The position numbers and the translations under genes were made by a program. Below are positions 35,159 through 43,815 of a stretch of 64,000 nucleotides of DNA, piece after piece. The stretch lies in NCBI RefSeq assembly GCF_003431325.1, contig NZ_CP010515.1:248001-312000 (forward strand), read 5' to 3'. Position 1 is the first letter of the stretch. Each line of letters opens with the position of its first letter. Source of the stretch: Acidilobus sp. 7A. Its GTDB lineage: Archaea > Thermoproteota > Thermoprotei_A > Sulfolobales > Acidilobaceae. The notes below the pieces were generated by a model. That model had not been told where the DNA came from. It searched no databases and saw only the letters and a list, made by a program, of their open reading frames with translations.

Positions 35159-35187
35159 AGGTTACGGTTCAGGCCGCGGCGCTCAGC

Positions 35188-37296
35188 TTGACGTATATAG
35201 GCATTGTAAACTTTGTGTGGGTAAGAGGCTATGAAGCCATAGTCTATGCAGTAGGCCTCGTCGTGTTTCTATGGCTCCTCTACGCCGCATATGAGGGGTA
35301 CCGCCGCTGGACCCATGGCCTACCGAGATGGAAGCTCATGTGCTGGCCGCCGGGCTACTCCGTGGTCGCCGCCCTCAAGAACTTCGTCAAGTTCGCGCTG
35401 CTCCAGTGGAAGGTCCTCAGGCAGCGCTTCCCAGGCACCATGCACGCGCTCATATTCTATGGCATAAGCTGGCTCTTCATAGCGACGCTTCTCAGGGCCA
35501 TAAACGCGCATATTGTTGTCTTCCTGACAGGCGACGTGTTTTACGGCTATAAGCTGCTCAACAACATAGCGGGGGCTATGGTGATAGTTGGGGTATCGAT
35601 AGCTATAGTCAGGAGAAGCCTGAGGCTGACGCCGAACCTTCCCCAGGACCCCTACTATTACCTTGTGCAGGCGCTCCTGCTCATAATAGTCGTCACGGGC
35701 TTCCTGGTGGACGGCATAGCTGGCGTTGCCTACCGCTACACCTGGGAGAGGCCCTGGTTTGACCCAATTGGCTACCTGGTCTTCATGTGGGCCAGGACGG
35801 TCCCAATACCGACCCTGCAGGAGATCTACAGGGGGCTCTGGCTCTTCCACATGAGCATAGCTATGGCAACCCTTGCGATAATACCGTTCACAAACCTGTG
35901 GCACATATACGCCGCGGCGCTCAACGTCACCTTCCAGAGGCAGGGCCAGGCCCCCCAGGGCGTCAAGCCCGTCACGGACCTTGACCAGAGGATAGAGCAG
36001 GGCAGGCCCCTGGGCGTTGTAAAGCTCTCTGACACCACCTGGAAGCAGCGCCTGGACTTTGACGCCTGCACCTCGTGCATGAGGTGCACTAACGCCTGCC
36101 CGGCCTACGCGTCTGGGAAGCCCCTGAGCCCCAGGGACGTCATAGTTACCCTAGACAAAGCTATGAGGGAGGGCCTCTGGGACCAGCAGGCTTGGGGAAG
36201 CGGGAAGCTTCAGGTCAACCCTGAGGCCATCTGGAGCTGCGTCACCTGCGGCGCCTGCGTGTACGAGTGCCCCGTGACCATACACCACGTCGACACGATA
36301 ATTGACGTGAGGAGGGGCATGGTGAGCATAGGCTCAGAGGACGTGCCCAAGGACGCCCTTGACGCGCTCTACAGGCTTCAGCAGACAGGCAACCCTCTCG
36401 GGGCCAACCCCTATGACAAGGAGCAGTGGCTTAACGAGCTGGCCCAGAGGCTTGGCGACGACATAATAGCAAAGGAGGGCGAGGAGTACGACTACCTATA
36501 CTGGATCGGCTGCACAACATCCTATGACCCAAGGTTAAGGCCTGTCGCCGAGGCGGTTATAGAGCTGCTGAGGACCGCTGGGCTCAAGGTGGCGGTCCCG
36601 GTCGAGCAGGGCTGCTGCGGCGAGCCAGCGAGGTCTGTAGGTGACGAGGCCCTCTACGTGGAGCTCATGAAGCAGGCCCTCGAGGTGCTTAGCAAGTACA
36701 AGTTCAAGAAGCTCCTGGTCAGCTGCCCGCACGGGTTCAACAACTTCAAGAACAACTACAAGCTTTACAGGGGCTACCTTGCCAAGAACCCAGATACGGC
36801 AAAGCTGGCGCAGGTGCTTGACAGCCTGCAGGTGGAGCACCACTCCATTGTCTTAGCAAAGTTAGTTAAGGACGGCAGGCTAAAGCCCACTAAGAAGCTT
36901 AACATGGCCGTGACTTACCATGACCCGTGCTACCTCGGCAGGTGGAACGGGGTATACGAGGAGCCGAGGAGCGTCGTGGAGTCAACAGGGCTCAGGATAA
37001 AGGAGATGCCCAGGAACAGGTCAAGGAGCTTCTGCTGCGGCGGAGGAGGGGGCCAGCTCTTCTATGAGGTGAAGAGGGGGGAGCGCCTCTCAGCCATGAG
37101 GGCTGATGAGGCCTCTAAGACCCTCGGCGAGGGAGCGCAGAGGAGAGTGGTCGCTGTGGCCTGCCCGTTCTGCAACACCATGTTCAGGGCCGAGGCCAAC
37201 AAGTTCAACTTCGAGGTTAAGGACATAGCAGAAATTCTTAAGGAGTCTCTAGACAAGGGGCAGAGCGGCGGAGGCCAGAGCAACGGAAGCTCATGA
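35188..37296 (+). CDS. HdrDE-like membrane iron-sulfur oxidoreductase
   Basis: 702 residues, fusing a membrane cytochrome-b-like domain (five or so helices, residues 1-250) with an HdrD-type part. Two 4Fe-4S motifs, CTSCMRCTNACP (about 294) and CVTCGACVYECP (about 350), then two CCG domains (GCCGEPARS near 475; FCCGGGGG near 614) with CPHG and CPFCN partners. It probably moves electrons between the quinone pool and a cytoplasmic thiol or FAD partner. The physiological substrate is unknown; lactate/glycolate oxidation modules use similar subunits, and a 2-hydroxyacid dehydrogenase is divergently adjacent. Confidence 0.85.
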   Translation: MTYIGIVNFVWVRGYEAIVYAVGLVVFLWLLYAAYEGYRRWTHGLPRWKLMCWPPGYSVVAALKNFVKFALLQWKVLRQRFPGTMHALIFYGISWLFIATLLRAINAHIVVFLTGDVFYGYKLLNNIAGAMVIVGVSIAIVRRSLRLTPNLPQDPYYYLVQALLLIIVVTGFLVDGIAGVAYRYTWERPWFDPIGYLVFMWARTVPIPTLQEIYRGLWLFHMSIAMATLAIIPFTNLWHIYAAALNVTFQRQGQAPQGVKPVTDLDQRIEQGRPLGVVKLSDTTWKQRLDFDACTSCMRCTNACPAYASGKPLSPRDVIVTLDKAMREGLWDQQAWGSGKLQVNPEAIWSCVTCGACVYECPVTIHHVDTIIDVRRGMVSIGSEDVPKDALDALYRLQQTGNPLGANPYDKEQWLNELAQRLGDDIIAKEGEEYDYLYWIGCTTSYDPRLRPVAEAVIELLRTAGLKVAVPVEQGCCGEPARSVGDEALYVELMKQALEVLSKYKFKKLLVSCPHGFNNFKNNYKLYRGYLAKNPDTAKLAQVLDSLQVEHHSIVLAKLVKDGRLKPTKKLNMAVTYHDPCYLGRWNGVYEEPRSVVESTGLRIKEMPRNRSRSFCCGGGGGQLFYEVKRGERLSAMRADEASKTLGEGAQRRVVAVACPFCNTMFRAEANKFNFEVKDIAEILKESLDKGQSGGGQSNGSS

Positions 37297-37764
37297 GGGC
37301 GCTTTCCTGACAGTTATTATAAGCAGGCCCCCCTTCAGCTCTGACTTAGCCGTGCTGGGGTCCACGAGCTCCGGCAGGGTGTACTCGCCGCTGTAGTAGC
37401 TCACCTTCCTCGCCCACGAGGCCTGGCCGAAGGCCCTCCTGACAACCTCACTCCTTATCTGTGCCCTCACGGAGATGCTCTGCCTGCCGAGCCTCACGTC
37501 AACAGTGCGGGGATCTGAGCCCGAGAGGTCAACAACTATGACGAGGCGATCCCCCTTGTCGTGGAAGCTCACGAGCGGCGTGAGGGCCCCCCTGCTGAGC
37601 TCTGACAGCCTGCTGTTGAACAGGTCCTCGGGCCTCACCTGCTCCTCCATGTCATCTATCATCGACCTCATCCACGCCTCCATCTCGTCAAGGTCTGACA
37701 TCATGTCACGCACTATCCTCAGCGCCCTCTTCCGCATGCGCTCAAATATGTCGTCATAGGACAC
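37291..37764 (-). CDS. Hsp20-family small heat shock protein
   Basis: 157 residues. A helical acidic N-terminus (residues 1-50, MRKRALRIVRDMMSDLDEME) is followed by an alpha-crystallin domain (about 60-155) with DRLVIVVDLSG and LKGGLLIITVRK. Binds unfolding proteins as an oligomer. It overlaps the HdrDE-like stop tail-to-tail by six bases and follows the PAC2 gene by 11 bases, so probably shares its promoter. GTG 37764 follows AAGGGG. Confidence 0.75.
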   Translation of the reverse strand: MSYDDIFERMRKRALRIVRDMMSDLDEMEAWMRSMIDDMEEQVRPEDLFNSRLSELSRGALTPLVSFHDKGDRLVIVVDLSGSDPRTVDVRLGRQSISVRAQIRSEVVRRAFGQASWARKVSYYSGEYTLPELVDPSTAKSELKGGLLIITVRKAPS

Positions 37765-37775
37765 GACTGATCCCC

Positions 37776-38561
37776 TTAGCTGTATATTAGCGGCGCCCTG
37801 TACTCATACCCCTTACCTACCTTGGCCAGGGCGTCCTTAGCCTCCTTAGCCATGCCCTGTAACCTGAGCCTCAGGGTCTCGGCCTCCTGAAGGAGCTGGC
37901 TGACGTCGACGCTAACGCCCGTGACCTTTGAGAGCCCCTGGAGGGCCACCGCGGCCGCCTCGGGGTCAGGTATGTCAATGAAGGACTCAGCCATGAGGAG
38001 CAGCGTGTTAACCCCCCTCTTGACGGACTCTTTCAGTATAGTTGCGTAGGGGCCTACTATGAGGCCACCAGGGAAGGGCTTACCCACATCCTTAAGGGAC
38101 GACGCCAGCGACTCGGCCTGGGGCGTCGTGGAGAGCCAGTAGAGCGAGGGCTGCACCTCAGCCCTGTCAGGGTTGCCAAGGCCCGACATGCCAACTATGT
38201 ACTCAATGCCCCTCTTCCTAGCAAACTCCACTATGGCTATTGAGAGGGGCACTATGCCGCTGGCCACTGGCATGATCTCGGTCACGAGGACCGCCATGTC
38301 GTTGCTAACGTATATCCTGAGGGGGTACTTAACGGAGCCGTTGACCACGACGGCTGCTGGGGGCAGGTAGCCGTAGCTCTCTATGCCGACAACGTCGTTC
38401 ATGTTAAGTCTGTTCACCATGTGGCTTGACGCTATGGGGCCCACCAAGCCAGCGTCAGGTATGCCAAGTACCAGGTACTTCGGCCTACCCAGCTCCCCGT
38501 ACTCTATGAAGTTGTAGCCGAGTATCTCCTCCTCATATGCTGCTAGGGGCACGGTCAGCAC
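37776..38561 (-). CDS. PAC2-family protein (proteasome assembly chaperone-like)
   Basis: 261 residues, COG2047/PAC2-like fold: KYLVLGIPDAGLVGPIASSH, VVGIESYGYLPPA, VGMSGLGNP and a C-terminal helix pair. Archaeal members are thought to aid proteasome assembly or bind ligands; function unproven. GTG 38561 lies about 29 bases from a TATA box (CTATAATAG, 38586-38594), giving a leaderless mRNA. Heads a two-gene unit with Hsp20. The 38562-38856 gap holds this promoter and the one for the ferredoxin gene. Confidence 0.75.
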   Translation of the reverse strand: MLTVPLAAYEEEILGYNFIEYGELGRPKYLVLGIPDAGLVGPIASSHMVNRLNMNDVVGIESYGYLPPAAVVVNGSVKYPLRIYVSNDMAVLVTEIMPVASGIVPLSIAIVEFARKRGIEYIVGMSGLGNPDRAEVQPSLYWLSTTPQAESLASSLKDVGKPFPGGLIVGPYATILKESVKRGVNTLLLMAESFIDIPDPEAAAVALQGLSKVTGVSVDVSQLLQEAETLRLRLQGMAKEAKDALAKVGKGYEYRAPLIYS

Positions 38562-38856
38562 CGCGTCTGGCTTTATCTGCAGGGACTATTATAGATGCAT
38601 ACGCGCGCCACTTAATCTTAACAGGCCCTTCAAGGTCACTGAGCGGCCCCTTGTGTGGTACTTAATTAATGCACGCCTTTAGGTCCATCCCTTAGGCGCA
38701 GGCGGCGCCACGCTACCATGCATGTATATTATGTTCACTTCAGGTAGCGCACAGGAAGCCTTACCAAAGATGATGGACAGGTGTTATTAAAGGAGGACTC
38801 TTGATAAGCAAGGCTTTTCTACTGGTTCAATCAGAATGCACGGAGGGTGCGTGCGC

Positions 38857-39093
38857 ATGCTCAAGGTAAGCATAGACCCAAGGGATAACTGCATAGCCGA
38901 CATGGTCTGCGTCAGCCTGTGCGGCGACGTTTTTGAGATGAGCGACGTTGACGGGAAGAGCCAGATAATAGCCAAGTGGAGGACGGACCCCAACGACATA
39001 AACCACGGCCAGATCCCGGATGACATGAAGGACTGTGCCGACGCCGCGGCGCAGAGCTGCCCGACCAGCATAATACACGTGGAGCCTGCTTAA
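38857..39093 (+). CDS. Ferredoxin with Asp in the cluster motif (Pyrococcus type)
   Basis: 78 residues, one Fe-S cluster. The motif CIADMVCVSLC has Asp where most ferredoxins have the second Cys, as in P. furiosus ferredoxin (CIGDAICASLC), so an Asp-ligated 4Fe-4S or a 3Fe-4S cluster is expected. The last ligand is in CADAAAQSCP. The Pro normally after the third Cys is Gly. ATG 38857 has GGAGGGTG seven bases upstream; ATG 38836 lies before that site. A TATA-like GTTATTAAAGG is about 70 bases upstream. Could take electrons from Por. Confidence 0.88.
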   Translation: MLKVSIDPRDNCIADMVCVSLCGDVFEMSDVDGKSQIIAKWRTDPNDINHGQIPDDMKDCADAAAQSCPTSIIHVEPA

Positions 39094-39162
39094 GGCTAGC
39101 AGGCAGCAGAGAAACCGACTAATATAACAAGTTTTAAATAACGTTTTCCTTTATAACTAAGG

Positions 39163-40515
39163 TCAATAGCTCATGTACATGTAGAGCTCCATCGGCGATG
39201 GGTGCATCCTTAAGGTAGCGGCCTCCCTCCTCTTGACCTCAAGGTAGGAGTCTATGAGCTCCTTGCCCATCACCGGGAGAAGGTACTCATGGTCGCTCTC
39301 AAGCTCGTCAAGGGCCTCGTCAAGGCTCCTGGGCAGCGTCCTCAGTTTGCCCTCATCCTTGAACTCATAGACGTTCTCGCTGACCGGGTCGCCTGGCTCT
39401 ATCTTCTTAACTATACCGTCGTAGCCAGCCAGGAAGGTGGCTGAGAGCGCAAGGTAGGGGTTGCAGAGCGGGTCAGGGCTCCTGAACTCAACCCTGGTGA
39501 GGTCCTTGGAGCCGCCCGTGGCTGGCACCCTTATAGCGGTGCTCCTGTTGGAGTACCCCCAGGTCAGGTAAACTGGGGCCTCGTAGCCAGGCACCAGCCT
39601 CCTGTAGCTGTTAACGGTTGGCGCCACGATGGCCGCAAGGCTCCTGCCGTGCTCCAGTATGCCGCCTATGAAGTACCTTGCCAGCTGCGAGAGGCTGCCG
39701 TCCTCGCCGACGAAGAGGTTGCTGCCCTTAGCGTCCCACAGGCTCAGGTGGAAGTGAAGACCGCTCCCGTTGTCACCGAAGAGCGGCTTCGGCAGGAAGA
39801 CGGCAACCATGCCGCTCTCCCTGGCGGCCTGCCTGGCGACCAGCTTAAACGTGACTATCTCGTCGGCCACGAACAGGGGATCGCCAGCCTTGACGCTCAC
39901 CTCCGACTGGGAGACCGCGACCTCGTGGTGGGTGGCGTTGAAGTCATAGCCGAAGGCCCTGAAGTACCTCAGCATTCTCTCCCTGACAGCCTCAAGGGAG
40001 TCCATGGGCTCAGGCAGGTGGTAGGCCCTCTTAGTGACGGCGTGGGGCGACTCCGTGTCCCACGGCTGCTCCTGGCTCACCACTGAGTAGCCCGTCCCCC
40101 TCAGCGGGTTTATGACGTCAACCTTGAGGGACCTGAACAGGAAGAACTCCACCTCCGCGCCCGCAAGCAGCCTGTAGCCCTTGTCCGCCAGGTAGCTCAT
40201 AGCGGCCTCGGCCACGTACCTTGGGTCCTTCTGGTACCTGGCGCCGTCAGGAGAGTATATCTTACCAAGCACCCTCGCCCTCTCGAGCCTCCATGGTATC
40301 CTCGCGAACGTTGAGGCGTCAGCCATCAGCAGCAGGTCGCTTCTGTTAATGGGTTCAAATCCATCAACGCTGCTTCCATCAAAGGCCGCTATGAAGCCGT
40401 CCACCTTCTTCTTATAGCTCTGGTATGGTATTACGACGGACCTGAGAATGCCTGGGATATCTATGTATTGAACCTCAAGGAACTCAGGCTCACCTGACGC
40501 CTCGGCCTCGCCCAT
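39163..40515 (-). CDS. glnA: Glutamine synthetase
   Basis: ATP-dependent ammonium assimilation, 450 residues. Active-site pieces: GAEVEFFLF, NGSGLHFHLSLWD, PGYEAPVYLTWGYSNRST, RVEFRSPDPLCNPYLALSA. A conserved adenylylation Tyr region is not evident. The promoter is AT-rich (TATA on the minus strand near 40553-40565). Divergent from the AbrB-PhoU gene at 40719, which may regulate it. Confidence 0.95.
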   Translation of the reverse strand: MGEAEASGEPEFLEVQYIDIPGILRSVVIPYQSYKKKVDGFIAAFDGSSVDGFEPINRSDLLLMADASTFARIPWRLERARVLGKIYSPDGARYQKDPRYVAEAAMSYLADKGYRLLAGAEVEFFLFRSLKVDVINPLRGTGYSVVSQEQPWDTESPHAVTKRAYHLPEPMDSLEAVRERMLRYFRAFGYDFNATHHEVAVSQSEVSVKAGDPLFVADEIVTFKLVARQAARESGMVAVFLPKPLFGDNGSGLHFHLSLWDAKGSNLFVGEDGSLSQLARYFIGGILEHGRSLAAIVAPTVNSYRRLVPGYEAPVYLTWGYSNRSTAIRVPATGGSKDLTRVEFRSPDPLCNPYLALSATFLAGYDGIVKKIEPGDPVSENVYEFKDEGKLRTLPRSLDEALDELESDHEYLLPVMGKELIDSYLEVKRREAATLRMHPSPMELYMYMSY

Positions 40516-40552
40516 TCTGGCCTCACAGGCAAGGTAACTCTTTGCACACTAG

Positions 40553-40670
40553 GTTAAAAATTTTAGTTAGCATTCTCAGGTAAAAAGATCTTTGTACAAA
40601 TCCCACTGGTTACCATCTCATTAAGTGTATGCATACGTATTTATTATGTCACCTTGGAAGTTTTTAAACC
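40553..40670. promoter_or_regulatory. Divergent glnA / AbrB-PhoU control region
   Basis: AT-rich spacer with a minus-strand TATA (AAAATTTTTAACC, 40553-40565) for glnA and a plus-strand TATA (TTTTTAAACC, 40661-40670) for the regulator. Between them lies the perfect palindrome GTATGCATAC (40627-40636), a candidate operator. Confidence 0.45.
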
Positions 40671-40718
40671 GCTGTACATTTATCTGACCCACTCCCTGTA
40701 TACTTACAAGGGAGCTGC

Positions 40719-41744
40719 TTGAGGTCCGTGTCCTCTGAGGAGGCCCCCTCTGACGGCCGCGTACTCCCGCGCAAGGTCCAGAGGCTCGGCACTTCATCGC
40801 TCATAATTACGCTTCCCCGCAACTGGGCCAGGTCGCACGGGCTTAAGGCGGGCAGCATGGTGACAGTTGTTGAGGACGGCGACAAGCTTGTGGTAATGCC
40901 CTCCGTTAAGGGGAGACTGCTGACCGCGTCGTTCTCCTTAAAGCACGTGAACGTGTGCAAGCACCTCGGCCGCGTTGTCTTCTGCGCGTACCTCTCCGGC
41001 CTCGACGGACTCACGTTCTACTCGAATAGGCCCATAAGGGCTGACATCGTGGAGAAGATAAGCAAGGTCTCCCAGGCCCTCAGCAATGATAGCATAAAGG
41101 TCTATCTCAACAGCGTCTATGAGGTCAACGCCTCCATAGAGGACTATAAGGGCGACGTGGCGAGCTCGCTGGCCAACTACGGCAGGAGCCTGGCAGCCGC
41201 CTTTGAAAGGCTCTCGCAGCACCTGGAGGGGAGCAGGATGACGGAACAGGAGCTTGAGAGCATATATAGGGAACTTAAGGGGCAGGCCTTCAGGATGCTG
41301 AGGTCCGGGGCGAGCGGCGTCGACTACGGTGTCTCCCAGGAGCACCTTAACAGGCTCCTCATGGCTGGCGTCGGCCTCATGATACTTGTTAATGATGCCT
41401 TCTATAAGCTCGCCAAGGATCTAGTGGCCCTTGAGGGACAGCTGTCGCAGAGCGAGAGGGAGAGGGTGAAGTTCCTCTTCCAGGTCCTTGAGGTCTCCTT
41501 GGTGGCAGCATCAATGGGAGTTGAGCCCCCGAGCATAAAGAAGGAGGAGGAGGCATACTCAAAGCTCAGGATGCTCCTTGACATAGAGGGTGAGCTCAGC
41601 GATATAGTTAGCGCCTCAAGCGCAGCCTACGCCTACCTGCTCGCCAAGATCCTTGACGTGGCTAAGATCGTGAGCAACATAGAGGAGACGCTGCTCTGCC
41701 GCTCCCTCTTCAAGAAGTACTCTGACTCCGAGCAAGAGCTATGA
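40719..41744 (+). CDS. AbrB-PhoU fusion regulator, second copy
   Basis: 341 residues. N-terminal AbrB-type domain (KVQRLGTSSLIITLPRNWAR, residues 19-60) and a PhoU-like helical domain. Closely related in its first 60 residues to the protein at 8249-9139. Divergent from glnA, suggesting a nitrogen-related role here; that is inference. TTG 40719 has a leader of about 25 bases after its TATA box. It overlaps the next, convergent gene by 35 bases. Confidence 0.8.
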   Translation: MRSVSSEEAPSDGRVLPRKVQRLGTSSLIITLPRNWARSHGLKAGSMVTVVEDGDKLVVMPSVKGRLLTASFSLKHVNVCKHLGRVVFCAYLSGLDGLTFYSNRPIRADIVEKISKVSQALSNDSIKVYLNSVYEVNASIEDYKGDVASSLANYGRSLAAAFERLSQHLEGSRMTEQELESIYRELKGQAFRMLRSGASGVDYGVSQEHLNRLLMAGVGLMILVNDAFYKLAKDLVALEGQLSQSERERVKFLFQVLEVSLVAASMGVEPPSIKKEEEAYSKLRMLLDIEGELSDIVSASSAAYAYLLAKILDVAKIVSNIEETLLCRSLFKKYSDSEQEL

Positions 41745-42372
41745 TGTACTGCTCGGCCCTGAGCAGTGACTCCAGGAAGGTCGTGGTCAGCTGGGTCAGC
41801 TGACCCTGTAGGCCTGGGTCAGGCCCGTTCTGCAGGGATTCCGCTATGGCTGAGAGGTTCTCAGCGGCACCCTCCGCCTGTGAGACGTATCCCTGGAACG
41901 TGGAGTTGGCCCCCATCTCAGCCCCTATGAAACCTATGGCCTTGACGGCCTCAACCGTCATGTTGGCAGCCTGCGAGGCTGCCCTTGAGAGCTCGTAGCG
42001 CGCAAACGGGCTCACGTTCGCCTCAACCGTTAAGTTTACAGCAACGTCGAAGGTCTTCACAGCTATCAGGTTGAGCTCAAGCGAGGAGTTGACGGCCTGC
42101 AGCGACCTCTCTGCCATTGCTGCGTGGAGCGTGGCGTTCAGGTAGCTCGTGAGGTTCTGGTAGGCCTTCAGCAGCTTCACGGTTGAGTTCAGGAGCTTCG
42201 CGCTTGCTATGGCATAGGATGTCATGTTAGTGAGCCTGCGCTCCTCCTCGTTGTACTTTGACTGCAGTGAGAGGTAGCTGGCGTACCACGCTATGTTAGT
42301 GGCGACCAGTATGACTACCAGGGCGACCGCTATAATAATTAAGTACCTTGACCTCCTGGCCTCCTGAGTCAA
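41710..42372 (-). CDS. Membrane-anchored helical protein of unknown function
   Basis: About 220 residues. A short basic start, one membrane helix (YLIIIAVALVVILVATNIAW), then a long extracytoplasmic helical domain rich in Ala, Leu, Asn and Ser with many N-X-S/T sites (NMTSY, NSTVK, NLTSY, NATLH), so it is likely an N-glycosylated surface protein. TTG 42372 follows GGGAAGGGTG. Tail overlaps the AbrB-PhoU gene. No family recognised. Confidence 0.6.
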   Translation of the reverse strand: MTQEARRSRYLIIIAVALVVILVATNIAWYASYLSLQSKYNEEERRLTNMTSYAIASAKLLNSTVKLLKAYQNLTSYLNATLHAAMAERSLQAVNSSLELNLIAVKTFDVAVNLTVEANVSPFARYELSRAASQAANMTVEAVKAIGFIGAEMGANSTFQGYVSQAEGAAENLSAIAESLQNGPDPGLQGQLTQLTTTFLESLLRAEQYIIALARSQSTS

Positions 42373-42455
42373 GCACCCTTCCCTTTGCACCCCGCGGCTT
42401 AAGAACTATTAAGCTGATATACCAGCCGAGCTAATGATTAAGGAGAGTGTGCAGC

Positions 42456-43016
42456 TTGGCCTCAGCCTGCAGCGAGGGGCGCAGACCCGTAATAGTTATC
42501 TCAGGCCAGCCGGGCTCCGGCAAGTCAACGTACGCGAGGAGGCTCGCCGCTGACCTGGGGCTCAGGTACTACACGACAGGCCATGCCTTCAGGAAGCTAG
42601 CTGAGAAGCTGGGCGTCAGCCTCATGGAGCTTAACAGGATGGCTGAGAAGGACCCCTCGATTGACCTGTCCATAGACATGGACTCCCTGGCCGAGGCCAG
42701 GAGGGGCTGCGTCGTTATAGACAGCCACCTGGCCGGCTGGCTGTTGAGGGACGTCGCGGACGTGACCATATACATCAAGGCTTCGCTGCCCGAGAGGGCT
42801 AGGAGGATAGCCTCAAGGGACTCTAAGGCGGACTCTGAGGCCTTGGCGGAGGCCTCGCAGAGGGAGATAAGCCACTGGGAGAGGTTTGCTAGGTACTATG
42901 GTATAGACGTCAGGGACCTGTCAAGCTATGACCTAGTTATAGACACCACGAGGATAGACATCGAGGGGACGTACCAGGTCATATTGACCTTTGTTAAAAA
43001 CGTTCTTTCCATTTGA
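42456..43016 (+). CDS. cmk: Cytidylate kinase
   Basis: Phosphorylates CMP/dCMP, about 186 residues. P-loop VIVISGQPGSGKSTYAR, LRYYTTGHAFRKLA, VVIDSHLAGWLL and a lid RIASRDSKADSEALAEA. Fits the short archaeal cytidylate kinase (COG1102). TTG 42456 is favoured by AAGGAGAG upstream; GTG 42447 is nearer. Convergent with alba, 19 bases apart. Confidence 0.92.
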   Translation: MASACSEGRRPVIVISGQPGSGKSTYARRLAADLGLRYYTTGHAFRKLAEKLGVSLMELNRMAEKDPSIDLSIDMDSLAEARRGCVVIDSHLAGWLLRDVADVTIYIKASLPERARRIASRDSKADSEALAEASQREISHWERFARYYGIDVRDLSSYDLVIDTTRIDIEGTYQVILTFVKNVLSI

Positions 43017-43035
43017 CCTGTCAGCTTGGCAGCCC

Positions 43036-43359
43036 TCAGCTCTTGCCTATGCAGATCTCTATGCTGCTGACTCTCCTGGTCTTCTGCTGGTTCGTCTGTG
43101 GGTCTGTGACAGTTATGTCGTGGCTCCCTATGTCAATGCCCTTTATGGCGACGTTCTTGGCGAACCTGCTCCTTACTATCTCAACTGTGTCAACGGCCTT
43201 GGTGATGTTCCTTCCTCTGGCCTTTATCACGACCTGGTTAACGTTCTGCTCCATCAGGGTGGTCAGGACTGCCAAAACATAGTTCATTACAGGCTTCTTC
43301 CCTATCCTTACCTCAGGTGCGCCCTCACAGACCATTTGGGACACCTCTAGCCTAGACAT
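43036..43359 (-). CDS. albA: DNA/RNA-binding protein Alba
   Basis: Abundant chromatin protein, 107 residues: [19 protein letters not shown] with the lysine pair that is acetylated in Sulfolobus, [17 protein letters not shown] and RVSSIEICI. Compacts DNA and binds RNA as a dimer. ATG 43359. TATA on the minus strand (AGCTTTTATATGAGC, 43388-43398) lies about 34 bases upstream. Sirtuin at 6.0 kb is the family's known deacylase. Confidence 0.95.
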   Translation of the reverse strand: MSRLEVSQMVCEGAPEVRIGKKPVMNYVLAVLTTLMEQNVNQVVIKARGRNITKAVDTVEIVRSRFAKNVAIKGIDIGSHDITVTDPQTNQQKTRRVSSIEICIGKS

Positions 43360-43387
43360 TTGGGCTGATTTGCTATAGGCCTAAAGC

Positions 43388-43402
43388 TCATATAAAAGCT
43401 TT
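43388..43402 (-). promoter_or_regulatory. Promoter of alba
   Basis: Minus strand GCTTTTATATGAGC is a strong TATA element, fitting the high expression expected for Alba. Confidence 0.6.
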
Positions 43403-43544
43403 TCTGAGAGCCCTCGCGGCCTTAAATCAGGCCTACCATAAGGCTCTAGGGCTGCGGTGGGATATGCACTTAGTGCAAGCCTGAGGTCGTCCAGGGCGAC
43501 GCCCTACGTAGCTGTTTCAACTTTCATATAGTATAGTTGTCACG

Positions 43545-43765
43545 CAATCAGCATATACAGGAGGTACGTAACCGAGCACTCAAGGTGTGGGGCCCCTGGG
43601 GTGGCCCTGAACGCCCCCAAGCCCGATGAAATCCCGAGCGGGGTGCGGGGGAACAGGGATGAGGCGATGACCGTAAGGTAACATGAACCTGTATGAGAGC
43701 TGAACCCCCTGCTGATGCGAGGTTCTGAAACACCTCCCAGCTCTAGGACACAGCCCCGGGACATA
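43545..43765 (+). pseudogene. tnpB C-terminal remnant
   Basis: In the 43403-43815 gap. The plus strand encodes ISIYRRYVTEHSRCGAPGVA and LNAPKPDE in one frame, then VRAEPP in another, homologous to the pseudogene at 14590-14800. GC-rich with several small hairpins. No catalytic residues. The bases before 43545 show no feature beyond the alba promoter. Confidence 0.65.
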
Positions 43766-43815
43766 ACAAGGTTTTTAAGCGCTCAATCAAGGGGTTATCT
43801 AGAAGGGACCGCACC

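Noticed and set aside
43655-43710. GCGATGA...GCTGA resembling a C/D box sRNA
   Set aside because: The same bases align to the tnpB C-terminal coding sequence at 14590-14800, so the boxes are remnants of codons; spacing is also wrong.
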